Assembly (NCBI GenBank): GCA_027532825.1
Contig: JAPZTL010000004.1
Span: 434,001-498,000, forward strand
DNA length: 64,000 nucleotides
Direction: 5' to 3'
Source of the DNA: Silanimonas sp021297925
Lineage (GTDB): Bacteria; Pseudomonadota; Gammaproteobacteria; Xanthomonadales; Xanthomonadaceae
In this document: positions 15,235 to 24,573 of the stretch, in pieces
Layout of the letters: each line of letters opens with the position of its first letter
Position numbering within the stretch: position 1 is the first letter of the stretch
The notes under the pieces: model-generated
What the model was told of the DNA's origin: nothing
What the model saw: the letters and a program-made list of their open reading frames with translations, nothing else
The model's database searches: none
Made by a program: the position numbers and the translations under genes

Positions 15235-16158
15235 ATGACCGCCACCTCGCCTTATCCGATTGGAACCCCCGGCCAGCCTTGGGGGGATGCCGAACGGGCG
15301 GCATGGCGCGCGCGCCAGCGCGTGCAGCGCCGCTACGCCGAGGACGTGCTGCCGCGCATCGAGGCCCTGCATGCCACGTTCGGCGTGGCCGAATACGGGC
15401 GGGTGGTCTCCGAAGGCGAGACCTTCCCGCTGTTCGCCGTGCGCAGCCGCAATTGGAACGACGCGCTGCCGACCGTGCTGGTCACGGGTGGCGTGCACGG
15501 TTACGAAACCAGCGGCGTGCATGGCGCGCTGGCCTTCCTCGAGCGGCATGGCCTCGATTACGCCGGCCGCGTGAACCTGCTGGTGGCGCCCTGCATCAGT
15601 CCCTGGGCCTACGAGCGCGTGCAGCGCTGGAACGCCGAGGCGATCGACCCCAATCGGAATTTCCGCAGTGGTAGCCCCTGCGCCGAGTCGGCGGCGATGG
15701 TGGCGCTGGTGGCGCCGTTGCAGGGCGCGATCCGGCTGCACATCGACCTGCACGAAACCACCGACAGCGACGAGAACGAGTTCCGCCCGGCGCTGGCCGC
15801 GCGCGATGGCAAGGCCTTCGAGCCCGGCGTGATCCCGGACGGGTTCTATCTGGTCGGCGACACGCCGAATCCGCAGCTGGATTTCCAGCGCCGCGTGATC
15901 GACGCGGTCGCGAAGGTCACCCACATCGCGCCGGCCGATGCCAAGGGCCAGATCATCGGTTCGGACGTGGTCTCGCCCGGCGTGATCCTCTACCCGTTCA
16001 AGGCGTTGGGCCTGTGCGCTGGGCTCACGGACGCCCCGTACACCACGACCACCGAGGTGTATCCCGACAGCCCGCGCGCCACGCCGGAACAGTGCGTGGA
16101 TGCGCAGGTGGCGTCCGTCGTGGCGGCGATCGATGTGGCCGTCGTGGCAGCGGGCTGA
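15235..16158 (+). CDS. M14-family metallopeptidase (zinc carboxypeptidase-like)
   Basis: A 307-residue protein. Zinc ligands are visible as H88 and E91 (GGVHGYETSG) and a His in RLHIDLHETTD (169 or 173); IDPNRNF (138-143) is the substrate-binding segment, and TTTTEVYPDSP near the end probably holds the catalytic Glu. This matches M14 peptidases of the succinylglutamate desuccinylase/carboxypeptidase group. No signal peptide is present, so it acts in the cytoplasm. It is 54 bases downstream of the RIO kinase gene, with a TATCAT box at 15199-15204 that could give it its own promoter. Confidence 0.85.
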   Translation: MTATSPYPIGTPGQPWGDAERAAWRARQRVQRRYAEDVLPRIEALHATFGVAEYGRVVSEGETFPLFAVRSRNWNDALPTVLVTGGVHGYETSGVHGALAFLERHGLDYAGRVNLLVAPCISPWAYERVQRWNAEAIDPNRNFRSGSPCAESAAMVALVAPLQGAIRLHIDLHETTDSDENEFRPALAARDGKAFEPGVIPDGFYLVGDTPNPQLDFQRRVIDAVAKVTHIAPADAKGQIIGSDVVSPGVILYPFKALGLCAGLTDAPYTTTTEVYPDSPRATPEQCVDAQVASVVAAIDVAVVAAG

Positions 16159-16167
16159 GCTCGCGCG

Positions 16168-16584
16168 ATGGAACGACAGAGAAAGACCATCGAGTCCGGA
16201 CGAAGCCCGCGCTCGTCGATGCTGTTGCCTGCCGCGGTGCTCGTGCTGACACTCATCCTGGGTGCCGCGGCGTCGCTGCGGTTTTCGGCGGATTCCGATC
16301 CTCCGCCGGCGCCAGTGACGGAGGCGGTTCCGGAGGCGATCCAACCTCCCGACGTCGTCGAGGCGCCCGCGGTTCCCGCGCCGCAGTTGCCCGTCGAGTC
16401 TGTCACCGTTGAACCTGAGCGTCCTGCGCCCCAAGCCACGGTTGCCGAAGCGGTTGTTCCTGAGGCTGTCGTTCCTGAGGCCGCTATTCCTGAGGTCGTT
16501 GTTCCCGAAGGCCGTGCGGGCCTCATCGAGGCGTTGCGCCGCGGCGAGCTGCGGCCGGGATCGCAGGCCGACATCGCCCGTTAG
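16168..16584 (+). CDS. Hypothetical single-pass membrane protein with Pro/Glu-rich repeats
   Basis: A 138-residue protein: basic N terminus, one membrane segment (about 18-38, MLLPAAVLVLTLILGAAAS), then a long Pro/Ala/Glu/Val region. Residues about 95-115 are pentapeptide repeats of the type VVPEA, encoded by four 15-nt units at 16453-16512. The layout (N-terminal anchor, rigid proline-rich periplasmic stalk) resembles TonB-like or SPOR-type spacers, but no C-terminal domain follows. I do not recognise the family. The frame stays open after the TAG at 16582-16584 into the next small ORF. Confidence 0.55.
   Translation: MERQRKTIESGRSPRSSMLLPAAVLVLTLILGAAASLRFSADSDPPPAPVTEAVPEAIQPPDVVEAPAVPAPQLPVESVTVEPERPAPQATVAEAVVPEAVVPEAAIPEVVVPEGRAGLIEALRRGELRPGSQADIAR
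16453..16512 (+). repeat. Four tandem 15-nt units in a coding region
   Basis: The units start at 16453, 16468, 16483 and 16498, and have the form GTTGTTCCTGAGGCT with a few changes per unit. They encode the V-V-P-E-A repeats of the overlapping gene. Confidence 0.85.
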
Positions 16585-16644
16585 GCCACGGCGGCGCGAG
16601 CTTCCGGACAATCCATCGAAACGGAGCGCCTGACCGGGGGCGCG

Positions 16645-16830
16645 ATGGATGTCTTCGTCATCGAGAAGGACTTCGTGGTTCCCGGACGACTCACCGGGGC
16701 GCACGCGGTCATCTTCGTGCTCGATGCCGGCCGGCCCTTTCCCCGCGGCGACCTCGGCCACTCCGTGATCCTGGATGTGCCGTCCGGGGGCTGCATCGGC
16801 GTCACCTGCGGGATCATGCTGTCGCGGTAG
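16645..16830 (+). CDS. Possible small hypothetical protein (61 aa)
   Basis: A 61-residue ORF with an ATG at 16645. Its third codon positions are almost all G or C, which is the pattern of real genes in this genome and favours coding on this strand. The protein (FVVPGRLTGAHAVIFVLDAG, GHSVILDVPSGGCIGVTCG) has no known match I can name. It lies in the same frame as the upstream Pro-rich gene, separated from it only by a TAG, so it could also be the tail of a once longer protein. Confidence 0.4.
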   Translation: MDVFVIEKDFVVPGRLTGAHAVIFVLDAGRPFPRGDLGHSVILDVPSGGCIGVTCGIMLSR

Positions 16831-16864
16831 GCCGCTCGCCCGACGCTTTGTCGAAGGCGACCCG

Positions 16865-17545
16865 TCAGGGTGACGCGACGGGTGCCACCAGCGACGGTCC
16901 CTCGTTGCGCGGATTCCCGACGGCGGGCCCCACCGCATGCCAGCGCAGCGCCGGTCGCGGTGCCGACGCGAGCAGGAGCCCCAGCGCCGGCGACGGTGCG
17001 GTGAGCCAATCGGCGAACTGCGAGGCCTGCAGCATCAGCGGGCGGCGGTGGTGCAGGGTGGCGATCGCGCCCTCGGCCGCTTCGGTGACGATGCTGAAGC
17101 TCAACAGCGGCGAAGCATCCGGGCCGTTCCAGCGGTCCCACAGCCCCGCGAACATCAGCAGCGGGGCGTCGTCCGCTTGCAGGTAGAACGGCTGCTTGCG
17201 GCCCTGCGCATCCGTCACCCACTCGTAGTAGCCGTTCGCGGGCACGAGGCAGCGGCGACGTTGCCAGGGCTCGCGAAAGGCCGGCTTCTCCGCCGCGGTT
17301 TCGATTCGCGCATTGATCGTCGAGAAGCCGCCCTTTGCGTCCGGCGCCCAGTGGGGCACCAGCCCCCAGCGCATGGCGCCGGCCTTGGCGCCACCGTGGC
17401 CGTCGCTGGCGATCACCCACGCCGCGGTGGACGGCGCGATGTTCCAGCGCGGTTCGACGGCCGCGTCGGGCACGGCAAGAACGAGCGGCTGGCTGAAGGC
17501 CCAGACCTCCGACCACGGCGCCAGCTGGGTGAAGCGACCGCACAT
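16865..17545 (-). CDS. yedK: SOS response-associated peptidase YedK/HMCES family
   Basis: A 226-residue SRAP-domain protein that forms a covalent link with abasic sites in single-stranded DNA. The catalytic Cys is residue 2 (MCGRFTQ), exposed after Met removal. RWNIAPS, MRWGLVPHW, INARIET, RCLVPANGYYEW and LHHRRPL are the conserved family segments holding the Asn, Glu and His of the active site. Length fits the family. It is encoded alone, between the Pro-rich gene cluster and the large BNR gene on the same strand. Confidence 0.93.
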   Translation of the reverse strand: MCGRFTQLAPWSEVWAFSQPLVLAVPDAAVEPRWNIAPSTAAWVIASDGHGGAKAGAMRWGLVPHWAPDAKGGFSTINARIETAAEKPAFREPWQRRRCLVPANGYYEWVTDAQGRKQPFYLQADDAPLLMFAGLWDRWNGPDASPLLSFSIVTEAAEGAIATLHHRRPLMLQASQFADWLTAPSPALGLLLASAPRPALRWHAVGPAVGNPRNEGPSLVAPVASP

Positions 17546-17596
17546 GGTCGGTGGCGTGGGATCGCGCCCGGCAGCGGACTGCCGGGCGCTTGGGGC

Positions 17597-20500
17597 TTAC
17601 TGCGAGAGCGAGCGGTGCGCGCCTTGGATCAGGTTGCGGGCGGTGCGCGCCACGCGGTTCTGGCCGAGGTCGGCGCTGCGCACACCGGCGGTCCGCGGGC
17701 CGGCGGGCGGCGCGACGATGGCCGGCAGGCCCTTGGCCTTGAGGGCCTCGTTGAGGGCCGGCAGGCGGTCCGCCATCAGCTTGGCGAAGTCGGCGTCGAT
17801 CGCGGTGTAGTCGGCACGCAGCACGTCGATGCGCGCGAGCTGGTTGTCGCCCGGGCGGCCTTCGTAGCCCATCAGGGCGCCGTAGAGCTCGTCGGTGTGC
17901 TCGCGCAGGCGGATCTCGCCGGTGATGGCGCCGCCCTCGGTGGTGGCGACGATGCGCTTGCGGATCACCTCCGCCGCGGCGACGTAGGCCTCGAGGTCGG
18001 CACGAAGCGCATCACCTTCCGGCAGCGAGCCGCCGATCTGGCCCGCCATGCCGGCCGTGCCGGCGATGCGGTCCATCAGGCTGCTCATGTCGCCGAACAG
18101 GCCGTGCACGCGCATGGCCGCGTCGAACTGCACGCGACGATCCTCCGCCGTGTAGCTGGCGCGGCGGTCGAGGCCGATCTGCAGGGGCGCTTCGTAAACA
18201 TCTTCGCCCTTGGTGAGGCGCACCGTGTAGGTGCCCGGCAGCACGCGCGGGCCCTGCGAAGCGTTGAACGCGGCCTGCGCACCTTTCGGCACGCGCGGCG
18301 GCGGCACGCGCATCGACCAGGTCACGCGGTTGATGCCGCGGCGCTTGCTGGCAGGGATGGTGTCGACGACGTTGCCGGCCGCGTCGAGGATCTCGAGCTT
18401 GATCGGCCCGAACAAGTGGCGCGTCGGCTGGTAGTAGGTGATGACCGCGCCGGAGGGCGCGCTCGGACCGGTGAACACGGCATCGCCCGAGGACCAGCCG
18501 CCCACGCCGGCCATGCGCTGTTGCACCGGGCGCGAGGCGAGGAAGGCGCCACGGCTCGCCAGCGTGGTGGCGTCCAGCGAGCGCAGCGGCGAGACGTCGT
18601 CGATGATCCACAGGCCGCGGCCGTGCGTGCCCAAGACGATGTCGTTCTCACGGTCCTGCACGGCGATGTCACGCACCGCCACGCTCGGGAAATCGCCGCC
18701 CTTGAACTCGGCCCAGCGCTGGCCGCCGTCGTTGCTGATCCACAGGCCCTTCTCGGTGCCGAGGAACAGCAGGTCCGGATCGACCGGGTCTTCCTTGATC
18801 ACGTGGGCATAGCCGCGGATGCCGTCATCGGCGCCGCCGATGCGTGCCCAGGTGCGGCCGTGGTCGCGGGTGACGAACACATGGGCGTCCATGTCGCCCC
18901 ACATGTGGCGGTCCACGGTGACGTAGGCGGTGGCGGCGTCGTGGCGGCTGGCCTCGACCCACGAGATCCAGTTCCCGCTCGGCAGGCCGCGCAGGTTGCG
19001 CGTGACGTTGGTCCAGGTCTTGCCGTCGTCGCGGGTGACCTGGACGTTGCCGTCGTCGGTGCCGACCCAGATGGTGTTCGCGTCGCGCGGCGATTCGCTG
19101 ATCGAGAAGATCGTGGTGTGCATCTCGGCCGACGAGTTGTCGACGGTGATGCCGCCCGACAGCTCCTGCTGCTGCTTCTTCGGGTCGTTGGTGGTCAGGT
19201 CCGGCGAAATGCGCTGCCAGCTCTGGCCGCGGTCACGGGTGCGGAACAGGAACTGCGCGCCGAGGTAGAGCGAGCCCTTGTTGGTCGCCGAAAGGTGCAT
19301 CGGCGAGTTCCAGTTGAAGCGCAGTTTCTCGCCGGCGTTGGCCTTCGGCTGGATGTCGCGGGCCAGGCGCGTCTCGCGGTCGAACACGGTGATGTTGCCG
19401 CCCTGGTACTCGGCGTAGACGTAGCGCGGGTCGGCGTTGTCGGGCAGCACCCAGAAGCCGTCGCCGCCGTAGATGTTGTTCCAGCGGTCGTTGGTGACGC
19501 CGCCCGGGTAGCTCGAATCACCAATCCACGAGCTGTTGTCCTGCAGGCCGCCGTACACCTGGTAGGGGTCCTGCTGGTCGACGGCGACGCGGTAGAACTG
19601 CGAGATCGGCAGGTTGTCGGCCTTCCACCAGCGCGAGCCGCCGTCGTAGCTGTACCACATGCCGCCGTCGTCACCCATGACGATGTGCTGCGGGTTGGTC
19701 GGGTTCACCCAGACGTCGTGCGAGTCGGCGTGGGTGGCGCCGGCGGTGTCGGCGAAGCTCTTGCCGCCGTCGGTGCTGACGATCAGCCGCAGGTTGGTCT
19801 TGAAGACGCGATCGGCGTTGGTGGGGTCGACGATGAGATTAGCGAAGTAGAACGGGCGCCAGACCATCATCTGGCTCTTGTCGCGCTGCTCCCACGTCGC
19901 GCCGCCGTCCTCCGAGGCGTACAGCGCCGAATCCACGCCTTCGATGAAGGCATAGACGCGCTTCGGATCGGAGGGCGCGATCTCGACCTCGATGCGGCCA
20001 TAGGGCTTGGCCGGCAGGCCGTTGCTGCCCGCGGCCAGTTCGCGCCACGTGCTGCCGCCGTCGGTGGAGCGGAAGAGACCGCTACCCGAGTTCGCCGTCG
20101 GGCCCTCGCCGCCGGAGCGGAAGGTCCAGCCTTGGCGACGGAAATCCCAGGTGCCGGCGAACATCACGTCGGGGTTGCTCGGGTCCATCGTGACGCCCGA
20201 GCAGCCCGTGGACAGGTTCGGGCCCTTCAGCACCAGCTGCCAGCTCGCGCCGCCGTCGCGCGTGCGGTAGAGGCCGCGGTCCGGGGAATCGCTCCAGAGC
20301 TTGCCGGGCGCGCAGACGTAGACGGTGTTGCCGTCCTTCGGATGCACGAGGATCTTGGTGATGCGCTCGCTGTTCGGCAGGCCGAGGTACTCCCAGGTGC
20401 TGCCGCCGTCGCGCGTGCGGTACACGCCGTTGCCGATCGAGACCGAGTTGCGCGTCCAGCTTTCGCCGGTGCCCACCCACAGGGTTTCGGGATCATTCGG

Positions 20501-20803
20501 ATCGAGCGCGAGGGCGCCGATCGACTGCACCGGCTGCTTGTCGAAGATGGGTTCGTAGGTCGTGCCGCTGTCTTCGGATTTCCAGATGCCGCCCGAGGCG
20601 GCGCCGGCGTAGATGGTCACCTTGCCGGCGTCGGTATGCGCCGCGATCGCCGAGATGCGGCCGCTCATGGTGGCCGAGCCGATGTTGCGGGCACCGAGGC
20701 CGGAAATGGTGGCGCTGTCGAATCGCACCGCCGGGGCGTCGGCGGCCAGGGCGGTGCCGCCGGCGGCGAGGACGATGGCCGCGACCAGGGAATGGGTCTT
20801 CAT
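17597..20803 (-). CDS. Large secreted BNR/VPS10-type repeat protein
   Basis: A 1068-residue exported protein: signal peptide (1-21), then two beta-propeller-like halves with many Asp-box repeats of the S-x-D-x-G-x-T-W type (for example TRDGGSTWEYL, SEDGGATWEQ, TRDHGRTWAR), and a C-terminal domain with LPGTYTVRLT and a helical tail. This family is commonly annotated as sortilin/VPS10-domain or glycosyl hydrolase-like, but no sialidase catalytic residues are evident and the function is unknown. The LolA-like gene ends 14 bases upstream, so the two form an operon. A homologue of similar size is at 24574-27609. Confidence 0.85.
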   Translation of the reverse strand: MKTHSLVAAIVLAAGGTALAADAPAVRFDSATISGLGARNIGSATMSGRISAIAAHTDAGKVTIYAGAASGGIWKSEDSGTTYEPIFDKQPVQSIGALALDPNDPETLWVGTGESWTRNSVSIGNGVYRTRDGGSTWEYLGLPNSERITKILVHPKDGNTVYVCAPGKLWSDSPDRGLYRTRDGGASWQLVLKGPNLSTGCSGVTMDPSNPDVMFAGTWDFRRQGWTFRSGGEGPTANSGSGLFRSTDGGSTWRELAAGSNGLPAKPYGRIEVEIAPSDPKRVYAFIEGVDSALYASEDGGATWEQRDKSQMMVWRPFYFANLIVDPTNADRVFKTNLRLIVSTDGGKSFADTAGATHADSHDVWVNPTNPQHIVMGDDGGMWYSYDGGSRWWKADNLPISQFYRVAVDQQDPYQVYGGLQDNSSWIGDSSYPGGVTNDRWNNIYGGDGFWVLPDNADPRYVYAEYQGGNITVFDRETRLARDIQPKANAGEKLRFNWNSPMHLSATNKGSLYLGAQFLFRTRDRGQSWQRISPDLTTNDPKKQQQELSGGITVDNSSAEMHTTIFSISESPRDANTIWVGTDDGNVQVTRDDGKTWTNVTRNLRGLPSGNWISWVEASRHDAATAYVTVDRHMWGDMDAHVFVTRDHGRTWARIGGADDGIRGYAHVIKEDPVDPDLLFLGTEKGLWISNDGGQRWAEFKGGDFPSVAVRDIAVQDRENDIVLGTHGRGLWIIDDVSPLRSLDATTLASRGAFLASRPVQQRMAGVGGWSSGDAVFTGPSAPSGAVITYYQPTRHLFGPIKLEILDAAGNVVDTIPASKRRGINRVTWSMRVPPPRVPKGAQAAFNASQGPRVLPGTYTVRLTKGEDVYEAPLQIGLDRRASYTAEDRRVQFDAAMRVHGLFGDMSSLMDRIAGTAGMAGQIGGSLPEGDALRADLEAYVAAAEVIRKRIVATTEGGAITGEIRLREHTDELYGALMGYEGRPGDNQLARIDVLRADYTAIDADFAKLMADRLPALNEALKAKGLPAIVAPPAGPRTAGVRSADLGQNRVARTARNLIQGAHRSLSQ

Positions 20804-20817
20804 GATCGTGTCCTCGG

Positions 20818-21558
20818 TCAGCGGGTGGGGAAGGCGAACTGGGCGGGGTCGATCTCGACGCCGGCTTCGATCTTCTCGATCTCGACCTTCTGCGATTTCG
20901 GACCGCCCTTGGGGCCGGACTCGATCGAGAACGGCAGGTACACGCCATTGATCCGCTCGTAGTTGCCGACGTCGGTCTCCTGCTCCTGCTTCACACCGCG
21001 GACCGTCGTCTGCATGAGCGAGCGGATTTCGAGGAAGTAGTCCGGGTCGAAGTACATCGTCTGCACGTCGCCGTTCTTCAGCGTCACCTTGAGCTTGTGC
21101 GCCTCGGTGCCGTCCACGTCCTCGGTGCCCTGGTACTCGACCTGGTGGCCCTTGGCCTGCCAGTCCACCAGCGGGCCGTCGAGGTCGGCGCAGTACTCGA
21201 GCGATTTGGCGTCGTCGGCGGACATGCGCTCCGGATCGCGTCGGCCCTGGAAGGGCGAGACGTTCCAGCCCGTGCCGCCGCCGTAGGCCGTGATGGCGGT
21301 GAGGCCCTGCAGCGAGATCTCGGTGCGGCAGCCGGCCCCGGCGCGCACGAGGTTGAGGTAGCTCATCTCGATCGAGAAGTCGCCTTGGGCGAACACCAGC
21401 CGACCCGTGGCGCGAAGCGCGTCGATCGCCTGGATCTTCTCGACTCCGCCGCGGGCGTCGATGTTCTTCGCAATGAGCTCTTCGGCGCTCATGGCCGAAG
21501 CGGTGGATGCCGCCGCCAGGCAAAGGCCTGCGGCCAGCGCATTCAGGATCTTCACCAT
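20818..21558 (-). CDS. Periplasmic LolA-like lipoprotein-sorting fold protein
   Basis: A 246-residue protein with a signal peptide (cleavage after about residue 22, ASA) and a beta-rich body: MSAEELIAKNIDARGGVEKI at the N terminus and VDGTEAHKLKVTLKNGD...YFDPDYFLEIRS in the middle. These are the hallmarks of outer membrane lipoprotein-sorting-like (LolA/LolB superfamily) proteins. It is not the canonical LolA. It is co-transcribed with the large BNR gene 14 bases downstream and may carry a lipid or lipoprotein for it, which is inference. Confidence 0.75.
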   Translation of the reverse strand: MVKILNALAAGLCLAAASTASAMSAEELIAKNIDARGGVEKIQAIDALRATGRLVFAQGDFSIEMSYLNLVRAGAGCRTEISLQGLTAITAYGGGTGWNVSPFQGRRDPERMSADDAKSLEYCADLDGPLVDWQAKGHQVEYQGTEDVDGTEAHKLKVTLKNGDVQTMYFDPDYFLEIRSLMQTTVRGVKQEQETDVGNYERINGVYLPFSIESGPKGGPKSQKVEIEKIEAGVEIDPAQFAFPTR

Positions 21559-21707
21559 GTGTCCTCCCCAGGACGCGGCGCGGTGGCCGCAATTGACTTG
21601 CTCTTCACCGATGGCAGTCTATGCGCCGTTGGGGGTGGGCCCATAGGCCGGAAGTCACGTCGCGCCGCGGCGCACCGGGACGGCGGAACAGCGAGAGGGG
21701 GAAGGCC

Positions 21708-22481
21708 GTGGAATGGATCATCGTCTCGGCCTGCGCGCTGCTGGCCTCGATGCTCACGCTGTTCTCGGGATTCGGGCTCGGCACCCTGCTGATGCCCGTG
21801 GTGGCGCTGTTCTTCCCGCTGGAAGTGGCCATCGCCCTCACCGCCGTCGTGCACCTCGCCAACAACGTCTTCAAGGCGGCGATGCTCGGAAGGCACGCGG
21901 ACCGCTCGGTGCTGCTGGCCTTCGGCTTGCCATCGCTGCTCGCCGCGCTCGTCGGGGCTTGGGTCCTGACCGCGCTCGCGGACCTGCCGCCGATCCTCCG
22001 CTACCCGCTGTTCGATGCCGAGCAGTCCGTGCATCCGGTGAAGCTGGCCATCGGCAGCCTGATCCTCGTCTTCGCCGTGCTGGAAATGTCGCCGCGCTTC
22101 GCGCGCCTGAGCGTGCCGAAGCGCTTCCTCCCACTGGGCGGCTTCCTGAGTGGCTTCTTCGGCGGACTGTCCGGCCACCAGGGCGCGCTGCGCAGCCTGT
22201 TCCTCGTCAAGGCGGGCTTGAGCAAGGAGGCCTACCTCGGCACGGGCGTGCTGGTGGCCCTCGCGGTCGACCTGAGCCGCCTCGGCGTCTACGCCACCGC
22301 CATGGCCGAACAGGCGGCGTCGATCGATTGGGGCTTGGCGGCGAGCGCCTCGGTGGCGGCGTTCGCCGGAGCCTTCGCCGGCACCCGCTTGATGCACAAG
22401 GTCACGCTGGTCGGGGTGCAGCGCCTCGTGGCCGCGCTGTTGTTCGTGGTCGGGCTGGGGCTTGTCAGCGGCCTGCTGTGA
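21708..22481 (+). CDS. TauE/SafE-type sulfite exporter family permease
   Basis: A 257-residue protein with seven to eight membrane segments. The repeated LTLFSGFGLGTLLMP (near residue 15) and LGGFLSGFFGGLSGHQGALRS (near 140) motifs are typical of TauE/SafE permeases, which move sulfite or organosulfur anions. The GTG at 21708 is chosen because GAGAGGGGGA precedes it at a good distance; the frame extends to 21621 without family-like sequence. It ends 14 bases from the stop of the convergent TonB receptor gene. Confidence 0.85.
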   Translation: MEWIIVSACALLASMLTLFSGFGLGTLLMPVVALFFPLEVAIALTAVVHLANNVFKAAMLGRHADRSVLLAFGLPSLLAALVGAWVLTALADLPPILRYPLFDAEQSVHPVKLAIGSLILVFAVLEMSPRFARLSVPKRFLPLGGFLSGFFGGLSGHQGALRSLFLVKAGLSKEAYLGTGVLVALAVDLSRLGVYATAMAEQAASIDWGLAASASVAAFAGAFAGTRLMHKVTLVGVQRLVAALLFVVGLGLVSGLL

Positions 22482-22495
22482 GGCCGCGCGGGGGC

Positions 22496-24424
22496 CTAGC
22501 GCCCTTGCCAGAGCAACTGCAGGCCGATCGAACGTTCCGGCGCCAGGGCGGAGAGCACGTCGGCGGTGGCGAAGTAGCGCTGGTCGAGCGCATTGCGCAC
22601 GAACACGCGCAGCTCGAGGTCGTCGCGCAGCCGGAAACCCGCATCGAGGTCGAGCGTATCGACGGCGCTCCGCGCCACTTCTTCGAAGCCCGGCCGCTGC
22701 ATCCGCGAGCGATGCGCGTACCGGAGTGCGAAGTCGTGGCGATCGCCCTTGTGCCGTGCCTCGAGTGCGAGGTCCGGCGGGCCGATGCCGTAGAGCGCCA
22801 GGCCGGTGCGCCGATCCTCGCCCCGCGTCCACGCCCCGCTGGCGCGCAGCGACCATCGTTCGTCGAGGCGGAGGTCGACTTCGGTCTCCACGCCGTAGAG
22901 CCGCGCCTCGCCGATGTTCACGTAGCCGTTGAGGTCGCCCTGCAGGCGGGCCAACTGGATGAGGTCGTCGACGCCCATCCGCCACACGTGCGTCGAGCCG
23001 GACCACGGGCCGGTGTTCCAGCCGAAGCCGAGGTCGATGCCCAGCGAGTGCTCCGAGCCGAGGTCCGGATTGCCGGCGATGTCGCCCTGCGCCGTCACGC
23101 CGCTGAAGTAGCGTTCCTCCAGCGTCGGGAAGCGGTAGCCGGAGGACAGGTTGAGCGTCCAGCGCGTTCCCGCGGTCGGCCGCCACACGGCTCCGGCGGT
23201 GAAGGCGGCATCGGCATCGTCGGCCTCGGCGCCGCGCTGGCGCTGCGTGACGCGCGTGCCACGCGCGCCGAGTTCGAGGTCGAGCGTGGTGGACAGCGCC
23301 CAATCGGCGATCGCGAACGCCGAGAGGTTGGCTTCGCGCGCGTCCTTCAGGCTGTACGTGCGGTTGGCGAGCGTGCCGCGGGCGTCGAAGCCGTCGACGT
23401 CGCGGCGGCCGAGGTATTCGAGCCCGAGGTTGTAGTCCAGCGCGCCGGCCTGGAAGCGGCGCTGCAGCGTGAGGCCGAGGTCCGTGCTTTCGATCGAAGC
23501 GAAGGTGTCGGGCGAGCCCGGGCGCTGGTTGAGCGTGTCGAGGCGCTGCGCATGCCCGCGCAGGCCGAGTTCGAGGCCGTTGGCGTGGCGCAGGCGCAGG
23601 CGGCCGATGCTGTGGCGGTCGATCGGGTAGGTGGTGCTGCGCGCGGGGAAACGGCTGTTTGACTTGCCAATGTCGGTGCTGCGCGAGGGCATCAGCAGGG
23701 CATCCACGTCGAGGTCGCCGACGCGCGTGCGAACCTGCAGCACCGCCGAGTCACGCTGGTAAGCCGTGTTCAGCCGCGTACCGTCGGGGGCCTCGGTATT
23801 GCCGGCCTCGTGGCGTGCCACGGCCAGCGAGAAGGTGTCGCTGCCGGTGGCGGCCATCAGCAACTGCTCGTCGCCGCCGCTGGCGAGGCGGGCGGCCAGC
23901 GTCGGGACATCGAACCAACGCGGCTCGACGGACACGGCGCCGCCGAGGGCGCCCGGCCCGAAATGCGTGACCGCCGGGCCGCGCGTCACCGAGACGTCGC
24001 CGAGCAGCAGCGGGTCGACGAAGGACAGTGGCACGCCGGCGCGACGTTGGGCGGTGATCGGCATGCCGCCCACCAAGGTCAGGATGGCGTTGCCGCCGTT
24101 GCCTCGGATCGAGAACGTTTCGAACAAACCGTTCTGTCCGGTGGCGGCCACGCCGGGCGTGCGGAGCACCCAGTCCTGCACGTCGACGGGCGCGGCGACC
24201 GCGTCGCGGTAGTCGAGGGTGTCGGTGGCCAGCGCGCTCGGCCAGTCGGCCGCGGTCCCTCGTGCGGTCACCTCGACCGGACCGAGCCGCGTCGGCGGTG
24301 CTTCGACCGGCGTCGGGGGAAGCGGAGCCTCCTCGTCTTCCGGTTGGGCCCGGGCGTGCGGGGAGGCGAACAAGGCGGCGAGCATCGCAGCGACCAGCGC
24401 ACGGTGTTGAACAGCGTGGACCAC
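22496..24424 (-). CDS. TonB-dependent outer membrane receptor
   Basis: A protein of about 642 residues. After the signal peptide comes a plug domain (LGPVEVTAR, TPGVAATGQNGLFETFSIRGNGGNAIL, then VTRGPAVTHFGPGALGGAVSVEP) and a C-terminal 22-strand barrel region (YRFPTLEERYFSG, LRVFVRNALDQRYF). The start is a GTG at 24424 with GGAG about 8 bases upstream. The ligand cannot be read from sequence; the plug resembles small metal or vitamin receptors more than polysaccharide receptors. It diverges from the second BNR gene across about 150 bases. Confidence 0.9.
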   Translation of the reverse strand: MVHAVQHRALVAAMLAALFASPHARAQPEDEEAPLPPTPVEAPPTRLGPVEVTARGTAADWPSALATDTLDYRDAVAAPVDVQDWVLRTPGVAATGQNGLFETFSIRGNGGNAILTLVGGMPITAQRRAGVPLSFVDPLLLGDVSVTRGPAVTHFGPGALGGAVSVEPRWFDVPTLAARLASGGDEQLLMAATGSDTFSLAVARHEAGNTEAPDGTRLNTAYQRDSAVLQVRTRVGDLDVDALLMPSRSTDIGKSNSRFPARSTTYPIDRHSIGRLRLRHANGLELGLRGHAQRLDTLNQRPGSPDTFASIESTDLGLTLQRRFQAGALDYNLGLEYLGRRDVDGFDARGTLANRTYSLKDAREANLSAFAIADWALSTTLDLELGARGTRVTQRQRGAEADDADAAFTAGAVWRPTAGTRWTLNLSSGYRFPTLEERYFSGVTAQGDIAGNPDLGSEHSLGIDLGFGWNTGPWSGSTHVWRMGVDDLIQLARLQGDLNGYVNIGEARLYGVETEVDLRLDERWSLRASGAWTRGEDRRTGLALYGIGPPDLALEARHKGDRHDFALRYAHRSRMQRPGFEEVARSAVDTLDLDAGFRLRDDLELRVFVRNALDQRYFATADVLSALAPERSIGLQLLWQGR

Positions 24425-24573
24425 GTACCGGTCTCCATGGCCGACGTCGTCGGCCTTCGGGGCGCGGCGAGGATAGCCGAGCCGCGTGCCGGCACCTACC
24501 CGGCGCGCAGTGCATGGCACACACTGGCGGCGCATCCCTCGGCGCCTCGACCGCCACACTTCGGAGACCTTGC

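Noticed and set aside
13492..16938. An 1148-codon minus-strand open frame joined to the RluF-like gene
   Set aside because: Only the last 245 codons match the RluF family. The rest is antisense to the RIO kinase and M14 peptidase genes, which have clear motifs.
16937..20962. A 1341-codon open frame on the plus strand
   Set aside because: It is antisense to the BNR gene at 17597-20803. Its protein is rich in Val, Arg, Ala and His without any domain, as expected for a shadow frame in high-GC DNA.
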